Positions 14,596 through 18,877 of a stretch of DNA of 18,877 nucleotides are shown here, one piece after another; positions within the stretch are counted from its first letter, which is position 1; the number at the start of each line of letters is the position of its first letter. This DNA comes from M55B112 sp040880545 (lineage in GTDB: Bacteria > Bacteroidota > Bacteroidia > Bacteroidales > GCA-2748055): assembly GCA_040880545.1 (NCBI GenBank), contig JBBDIE010000132.1, positions 1 to 18,877 of the forward strand, given 5' to 3'. The notes below the pieces were generated by a model. It searched no databases. It was given only the letters and a program-made list of their open reading frames with translations, and was not told the origin of the DNA. Position numbers and translations under genes: made by a program.

Positions 14596-16227
14596 TTATC
14601 TGGCATAAACCAGTTCACCACCCGAATAGGTTTGCTCAACTTCGATGGAGTGCAGTTTATGCTCTTCTACAGTCATGATATCCTCGTTGGTTACCACAAA
14701 GTCAGCCAGTTTTCCTTTCTCCAGGCTTCCTTTGAAATCTTCCTCAAATGCAGCCTTAGCTGCCCAGATGGTCATTGCTTTCAACGCCTCCTCCCTGGAG
14801 AGTGCTTCCGATTTGATGAAACCATCCTTCGGAAATCCGTTGTGATCTTTTCTCGACACAGCCGCGTAAAATCCATAGAGTGGGTTAATATGTTCCACCG
14901 GGAAGTCGCTGCCGTTGGGGATCCAGCCCATCTGGTCCAGCAGTGTTTTATAACTGTACGCACCCGCCAACCGTTTCCTGCCGATCCGCTCCTCTGCCCA
15001 ATACATATCGGAGGTGGCATGGGTAGACTGGACAGAGGGTACAACGTTGTATTTACCAAAGAGATGAAAGTCATCGGGATGGATGATCTGGGCATGTTCA
15101 ATCCGCCAGCGCTTGTCATTGCCCTCATCAAGCAACTTTGAAAATATTTCAAGCATCTTCCTGTTGGCCGCATCACCGATACAGTGAACCGCAACCTGGT
15201 AATTGTAATCCAGCGACTTTTTGCAATACTCCTCCAGTAACCCCGGATCGGTAATGAACAACCCCCTGTTGCCCGGATCATCACTGTACGGTTCGATCAT
15301 TCGTGCCCCCCGTGATCCCAGTGCCCCATCGGCATATATTTTTAGTGTCCCTATGGTGAGCATGTCGTTCTGAACCGGCCCGTTTTCCACATAGGTCTTA
15401 AAATTACTCTCTGATGGATCGAGCCAGGCATTGACCCTCATCTTTAACTCCTGGCTCTGCTGAAGCGAGTCTATCAGTTGAATAACTTCCGTGGATAAAC
15501 CTGCATCCGAAACGGAGGTAAGCCCAACAGCAAAACAGTTCAGGGCCGCTTTTTTTATGCCTGAAATTAATTCCTCCCTCCCTGGTTCCCTTATTATATT
15601 ACCCACCAGGCCGATGGCATTATCAATGAGTATCCCGCTTGGTTTCCCGTTTTTCAACAGGATATCACCCCCGTCAATTTTTGTACTGGCGGTTATCCCG
15701 GCCATTTCCAAAGCCTTTGAGTTGGCCCATCCTGCATGCCCGTCGATCCTGTTAAGCAATACTGGCCTGTCGGGAAATTCCTTGTCAAGGTCGTATCTGT
15801 CCGGAAATTCATTGCTTTCCCAGTCATTCTGGTCCCAGCCACGTCCGGTGATCCAGCCATCCGGATTATTTTGCGCGTACATACGGCTCCTTTCAAGGAT
15901 CTCCTGTACAGATCCTGTCCCCACCAGGTTCACCTGGTTCAGGGAGAGCCCATATCCCACAAAATGACAATGGGCATCGTTCCAGCCGGGATAGACAAAC
16001 TGGTTTTTAAATGATACCACTGAATCCGCCTTATATTTTTTTTCCATGTCGGCGGAGCTCCCGCGATCATGTATTCTTCCATTCTTGACGACAAAGGCCT
16101 CCACAACTGAAAAAGTGGCATCCACTGTATAAACAGTGGCGTCTTTTACCATGATATCAACTTGTTCTTTGTTCATCTGGCATCCGGTAATTATTATTAA
16201 ACTTAGTAGGGCAATTTTTCGGATCAT
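14596..16227 (-). CDS. Lipoprotein amidohydrolase, YtcJ-like (amidohydrolase 3 family)
   Basis: 543 residues from the ATG at 16227. An upstream in-frame start at 16278 would put 17 non-signal residues ahead of a good lipoprotein signal, so it is rejected. The signal is MIRKIALLSLIIITGC, with lipobox I-T-G-C and Cys16 as the acylated residue. The metal-dependent hydrolase fold shows H86-C-H88 (DAHCHFVGYG), GWITGRGWDQNDW, NRIDGHAGWANSKAL, YADGALGSRGARM (about 298-310), AVHCIGDAANR (His349), RIEHAQIIHPDD (His378) and GSDFPVEHINP (Asp441). The family hydrolyses amide or related C-N bonds; the real substrate of YtcJ-type enzymes is mostly unknown. Lipidation places this copy in the envelope, facing the periplasm or the surface. 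It is divergent from the CCA enzyme gene across 105 bases and is probably a single-gene unit. Confidence 0.88.
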   Translation of the reverse strand: MIRKIALLSLIIITGCQMNKEQVDIMVKDATVYTVDATFSVVEAFVVKNGRIHDRGSSADMEKKYKADSVVSFKNQFVYPGWNDAHCHFVGYGLSLNQVNLVGTGSVQEILERSRMYAQNNPDGWITGRGWDQNDWESNEFPDRYDLDKEFPDRPVLLNRIDGHAGWANSKALEMAGITASTKIDGGDILLKNGKPSGILIDNAIGLVGNIIREPGREELISGIKKAALNCFAVGLTSVSDAGLSTEVIQLIDSLQQSQELKMRVNAWLDPSESNFKTYVENGPVQNDMLTIGTLKIYADGALGSRGARMIEPYSDDPGNRGLFITDPGLLEEYCKKSLDYNYQVAVHCIGDAANRKMLEIFSKLLDEGNDKRWRIEHAQIIHPDDFHLFGKYNVVPSVQSTHATSDMYWAEERIGRKRLAGAYSYKTLLDQMGWIPNGSDFPVEHINPLYGFYAAVSRKDHNGFPKDGFIKSEALSREEALKAMTIWAAKAAFEEDFKGSLEKGKLADFVVTNEDIMTVEEHKLHSIEVEQTYSGGELVYAR

Positions 16228-16241
16228 CGCTTGCGTTTTTG

Positions 16242-16249
16242 TAAAAGTA
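16242..16249 (-). promoter_or_regulatory. Weak -7 promoter candidate TACTTTTA for the amidohydrolase gene
   Basis: Minus-strand TACTTTTA matches TAnnTTTG at five of the six fixed positions, 14 bases before the ATG at 16227. No -33 element is clear. Confidence 0.25.
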
Positions 16250-16318
16250 ATTATTCTTTGGAATTTTCCGCTCCACACACTGCACGCATCCTGCTACTCC
16301 TTCCTTCTTTTTTTTATT

Positions 16319-16326
16319 TACTTTTG
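16319..16326 (+). promoter_or_regulatory. -7 promoter candidate TACTTTTG just before the CCA enzyme gene
   Basis: TACTTTTG is an exact match to TAnnTTTG. It ends 6 bases before the ATG at 16333, so transcription would begin about at that ATG. Either the message is nearly leaderless or the second in-frame ATG (16342) is used. No -33 TTTG is seen at the usual distance. Confidence 0.4.
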
Positions 16327-16332
16327 TACCGC

Positions 16333-17811
16333 ATGAAAAATATGAAGAAATACCTGGTGGATCCGGTTTTTGAAATTATTTCCGGGATAGCCGATGAAAG
16401 CCGCGCTGAAACCTATGTTATCGGTGGCTTTGTGAGGGATCTGCTGCTTGGGGGATCGCCGGGTGAGGCCAAAGATATCGATGTGCTGGTTGTTGGCAGT
16501 GGCATAACCATGGCCTCCAGGGTGAAAAAGCAACTGGGAAGAAGGGCGAGCCTTACTGTATTTAAGAATTTTGGTACCGCCATGATCCGTTACGGGGAGC
16601 TGGAGATTGAGTTCGTTGGTGCAAGAAAGGAGTCGTACCGTATGGATTCCAGGAAGCCGATCGTGGAGAACGGATCGTTGGAGGATGATCAGTTGCGCAG
16701 GGATTTTACGATCAATGCACTGGCTGTTTCCCTGAATAAAGGAAGTTACGGAGAGTTGCTGGATCCGTTTAACGGTCTGGAGGACCTTGCAAAAAGGATC
16801 ATCAGGACGCCCAGGAATCCGGAGTCTACATTCTCGGATGATCCGCTGAGAATGTTGCGGGGAATCAGATTTGCCACCCGGCTGGGATTCGATATAGATG
16901 ATGAAACGTTTGAAGCTATCGGCAGGACCAGGGAGAGGATCAGTATCGTTTCCCAGGAACGCATCACCGATGAGTTGAATAAGATCATCATGACAGAACA
17001 ACCGGGCAGGGGGTTCCTTTTGCTGGACAGATGCGGACTTCTTGAACTGGTGCTTCCGGAATTACATAATCTGAAAGGCACCGAGGTGGTGAATGGGATC
17101 GGACACAAGGATAATTTCCTCCATACACTGGAGGTACTGGACAATTTGTCGCGCAAAAGTGATGATCAATGGTTACGTTGGGCAGCAATATTGCACGATG
17201 TGGCCAAACCTGTTACCAAAAAATTTGAGACTGGAATTGGCTGGACGTTCCACGCACACGATTTCATCGGGGCCAAATTGATCCCGTCCATCTTTAAACG
17301 ATTGCGACTTCCCTTGAACGACAGGATGAAGTATGTGCAGAAACTTGTGAAGCTACACCTCCGCCCCATCGTCCTTTCGCAGGAAATAGTAACCGATTCG
17401 GCGGTTCGACGACTGATGTTCGATGCCGGGGAGGAGATTGATGACCTGATGACTTTGTGCGAGGCAGATATTACCTCTAAAAATGAACGGACCGTAAAGA
17501 AACACCTGGCAAATTTTGCCATCGTTCGCCAGAAGATCATGGAGATTGAAGAGAAGGACCATATACGGAATTTTCAGCCTCCCGTTTCAGGAAATGACAT
17601 CCAGCACATTTTTAATATCGCGCCCTGTCGTGAGATTGGAATTCTGAAAAATGCGATCAAGGATGCGATCCTCGATGGTGTGATCCCCAATGAGTTCGGG
17701 CCGGCCTACCAGATGGTGCTGGAAAAAGGGAAGGAGATGGGTTTACAGCAGGTCAATGCCCTTGATCTCTCCCTTGATCAACATGGAGAAGCAAGGGAAG
17801 ATGATCACTGA
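16333..17811 (+). CDS. cca: CCA tRNA nucleotidyltransferase / poly(A) polymerase family protein with HD domain
   Basis: 492 residues from the ATG at 16333; the open frame reaches back to 16231 but those codons are low-complexity and not conserved-looking. Class II nucleotidyltransferase head: YVIGGFVRDLLLG (28-40), metal-binding D-I-D (48-50), RRDFTINALAV (122-132), then the RNA-binding neck PRNPESTFSDDPLRMLRGIRF (160-180; R, P and F of the family pattern). An HD phosphohydrolase domain follows, with FLHTLE (His264) and AAILHDVAKP (His288, Asp289). Such enzymes add or repair the CCA end of tRNA in the cytoplasm, with the HD part acting as a phosphatase or phosphodiesterase; a poly(A) polymerase role is the alternative. 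The last 19 codons overlap the convergent EEP gene on the other strand. Confidence 0.92.
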   Translation: MKNMKKYLVDPVFEIISGIADESRAETYVIGGFVRDLLLGGSPGEAKDIDVLVVGSGITMASRVKKQLGRRASLTVFKNFGTAMIRYGELEIEFVGARKESYRMDSRKPIVENGSLEDDQLRRDFTINALAVSLNKGSYGELLDPFNGLEDLAKRIIRTPRNPESTFSDDPLRMLRGIRFATRLGFDIDDETFEAIGRTRERISIVSQERITDELNKIIMTEQPGRGFLLLDRCGLLELVLPELHNLKGTEVVNGIGHKDNFLHTLEVLDNLSRKSDDQWLRWAAILHDVAKPVTKKFETGIGWTFHAHDFIGAKLIPSIFKRLRLPLNDRMKYVQKLVKLHLRPIVLSQEIVTDSAVRRLMFDAGEEIDDLMTLCEADITSKNERTVKKHLANFAIVRQKIMEIEEKDHIRNFQPPVSGNDIQHIFNIAPCREIGILKNAIKDAILDGVIPNEFGPAYQMVLEKGKEMGLQQVNALDLSLDQHGEAREDDH

Positions 17812-18739
17812 TCCCCCCGCTGTATGCAAATCCACGGTAAGTTCTGTACGGTCGCATGCCGGTCTCTTTTTCGTCCTCTTCAAGGAAAAAAGCGAGATCG
17901 GGAATTTCTGCCCTGCAATTGCCTGCCTTCAGTTTTCCCCCGATAAACAGGTGGTCCAGCGAATCCCATCTGCCCTGGTATTTGTAGGTACTCTTTCCGG
18001 AGGCGGGAACAATTTGTTGCAGCCTTCCACTATTCAGTAGCATTCGAAGTGGTTTCGAGCCGGAAACATCATTGAAATCACCACCCGCCACAATATGTAA
18101 CCCCGGTTGCGATGTGATGGCCGAATCTATAAACCGCCCCAGGATCCGGGCCTGCATGACCCGTTTCGGCTCAGTCTCCATGGCTCCTCCATATTTGGAG
18201 GTCCAATGGTTGGCCGCCACAAGCACGGTATCCTGTTCCAACAGAAATTTTGCCGTCAATATCTCTCTTGTCTTTACTGGGTTTCCCTGGCTGTCACTGA
18301 TAGTGATCCAGGTGGTATCCAGGCAGACAGCCCTGTCCTCCCTATACAGGATGGCAACATCGATTCCCCTGAAATCGGGACCATCGCGGTGCAGGTAGCG
18401 GTAATTGAATTTCACCAGGAAGGGGTGCCGGGTCAGATCCTTCAGTACTGCGGCATTTTCAACTTCACTTAAACAGATCACCTCCGGGGGATCCCAGCCA
18501 TTGGCAGCCAGGATCACCTGGCAAATACCGGTGAGCTTTTTATTGTAGCGGTAGAATGTCCATCTTCGATTCCCATCTGGTGTGAAATCATCGTCTGCTA
18601 CATCCGGATCGTTTGATGGATGGAACAAATTCTCCACGTTGTAAAACATGATACAGTGCCGATGACCCGGAGATTGTGGCAAGGCTGAGCTTACATGTAA
18701 CAGGAAAATCCCTGTCAGGATGTAAAGTTTATAGTTCAT
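17753..18739 (-). CDS. Secreted endonuclease/exonuclease/phosphatase (EEP) family protein
   Basis: 328 residues from the ATG at 18739. The frame is open to 18841 but the extra residues precede a clear signal peptide (MNYKLYILTGIFLLHVSSALPQ). EEP motifs in order: MFYNVENLF (Asn34), CLSEVEN (metal-binding Glu92), FRGIDVAILY, VAANHWTSKYGG (His178), VAGGDFNDVSGS (Asp221, Asn223), WDSLDHLF (Asp262, His263) and the terminal SDHLPLLLHV (Asp312, His313). All catalytic residues are present. Substrates of this fold range from DNA to phospholipids and inositol phosphates; export suggests scavenging of nucleic acid or phosphate, but this is inference. The last 59 bases, which include the codons for the catalytic Ser-Asp-His, overlap the convergent CCA enzyme gene. 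Confidence 0.88.
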   Translation of the reverse strand: MNYKLYILTGIFLLHVSSALPQSPGHRHCIMFYNVENLFHPSNDPDVADDDFTPDGNRRWTFYRYNKKLTGICQVILAANGWDPPEVICLSEVENAAVLKDLTRHPFLVKFNYRYLHRDGPDFRGIDVAILYREDRAVCLDTTWITISDSQGNPVKTREILTAKFLLEQDTVLVAANHWTSKYGGAMETEPKRVMQARILGRFIDSAITSQPGLHIVAGGDFNDVSGSKPLRMLLNSGRLQQIVPASGKSTYKYQGRWDSLDHLFIGGKLKAGNCRAEIPDLAFFLEEDEKETGMRPYRTYRGFAYSGGISDHLPLLLHVDQGRDQGH

Positions 18740-18877
18740 AATCAAATAGCTATTAATTAGTGGCTGTCCATAATGTCCGTTTGCTGCGTTACGCTCGTAG
18801 CATCTCACCCCCTGGCCACGTAGGCTAATCTTTATACACATCTTTTAGCGAATAGAATTTATAGTCTTTCGGATGTG
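18740..18877. other. Non-coding right edge with short repeats
   Basis: No gene is evident. A perfect 10-base palindrome AATAGCTATT lies at 18745-18754. Around 18780-18802 a GCTGCG...CGTAGC near-palindrome resembles the GCGTAGC/GCTACGC element at the left edge. No TAnnTTTG motif was found for the EEP gene. Confidence 0.4.

Noticed and set aside
16228..16278. N-terminal extension of the amidohydrolase to 16278
   Set aside because: It would place 17 residues before a canonical lipoprotein signal and run into the divergent promoter region.
16318..17001. 227-codon minus-strand open frame
   Set aside because: Antisense to the conserved nucleotidyltransferase head, which is clearly the real coding frame.
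18740..18841. N-terminal extension of the EEP gene to 18841
   Set aside because: The added residues are polar and would bury the signal peptide that starts at the ATG at 18739.
1..18877. CRISPR array, transposon, prophage or toxin-antitoxin system
   Set aside because: No regularly spaced repeats, transposase or integrase motifs, or small paired toxin/antitoxin genes were found on either strand.

Overview
The window looks like a piece of a Bacteroidota chromosome, most likely an environmental member of the Bacteroidales/Marinilabiliales group (the phylum call is firm, the order is a guess). The reasons are a type IX secretion C-terminal sorting domain on the first protein, a thioredoxin-type secreted protein with a DUF4369-like front, two-part outer-membrane barrels, near absence of Shine-Dalgarno sequences, and several TAnnTTTG-type -7 promoter motifs. 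Coding density is high, no gap without a gene exceeds about 260 bases, and no rRNA, tRNA, CRISPR array, transposase or phage gene was seen.

Layout. 1-2.3 kb: a secreted multidomain protein (lamin-tail, cohesin-like, Ig-like, dockerin, T9SS sorting domain). 2.5-3.9 kb: a secreted TlpA/ResA-like thioredoxin protein. 4.0-7.2 kb, minus strand: a two-gene unit of a membrane-anchored MutS-like ATPase followed by an AGCS sodium:amino-acid symporter, preceded by an intrinsic terminator that ends the next unit. 7.4-11.7 kb, minus strand: an NtrC-class sigma-54 response regulator, a histidine kinase overlapping it by 11 bases, and an outer-membrane barrel protein. 11.95-14.6 kb, plus strand and divergent from the regulator: a HlyD-type periplasmic adaptor and a TolC-type outer-membrane channel one base apart. 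14.6-16.2 kb, minus strand: a lipoprotein amidohydrolase of the YtcJ type whose stop codon abuts that of tolC. 16.3-17.8 kb: a CCA-adding/poly(A) polymerase family enzyme with an HD domain. 17.75-18.74 kb, minus strand: a secreted endonuclease/exonuclease/phosphatase family protein whose 3' end overlaps the previous gene by 59 bases.

The most interesting unit is the divergent regulator/efflux region. The 256-base AT-rich spacer at 11696-11951 contains a good sigma-54 promoter candidate facing the regulator, a weaker one facing the adaptor gene, and between them a 16-base dyad with a second related half-site 21 bases away. The midpoint of the two sites coincides exactly with the midpoint of the two -24 elements. 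This suggests that the response regulator binds one central paired enhancer and drives both its own operon and a HlyD-TolC efflux operon. No inner-membrane pump is encoded beside the adaptor and channel, so the partner transporter must lie elsewhere or be unrecognised.

Other points of note are a cohesin-like and a dockerin domain on the same T9SS cargo, a barrel protein made of two tandem halves, and an antisense overlap at 17753-17811 in which the catalytic Ser-Asp-His motif of one enzyme is encoded opposite the tail of another.
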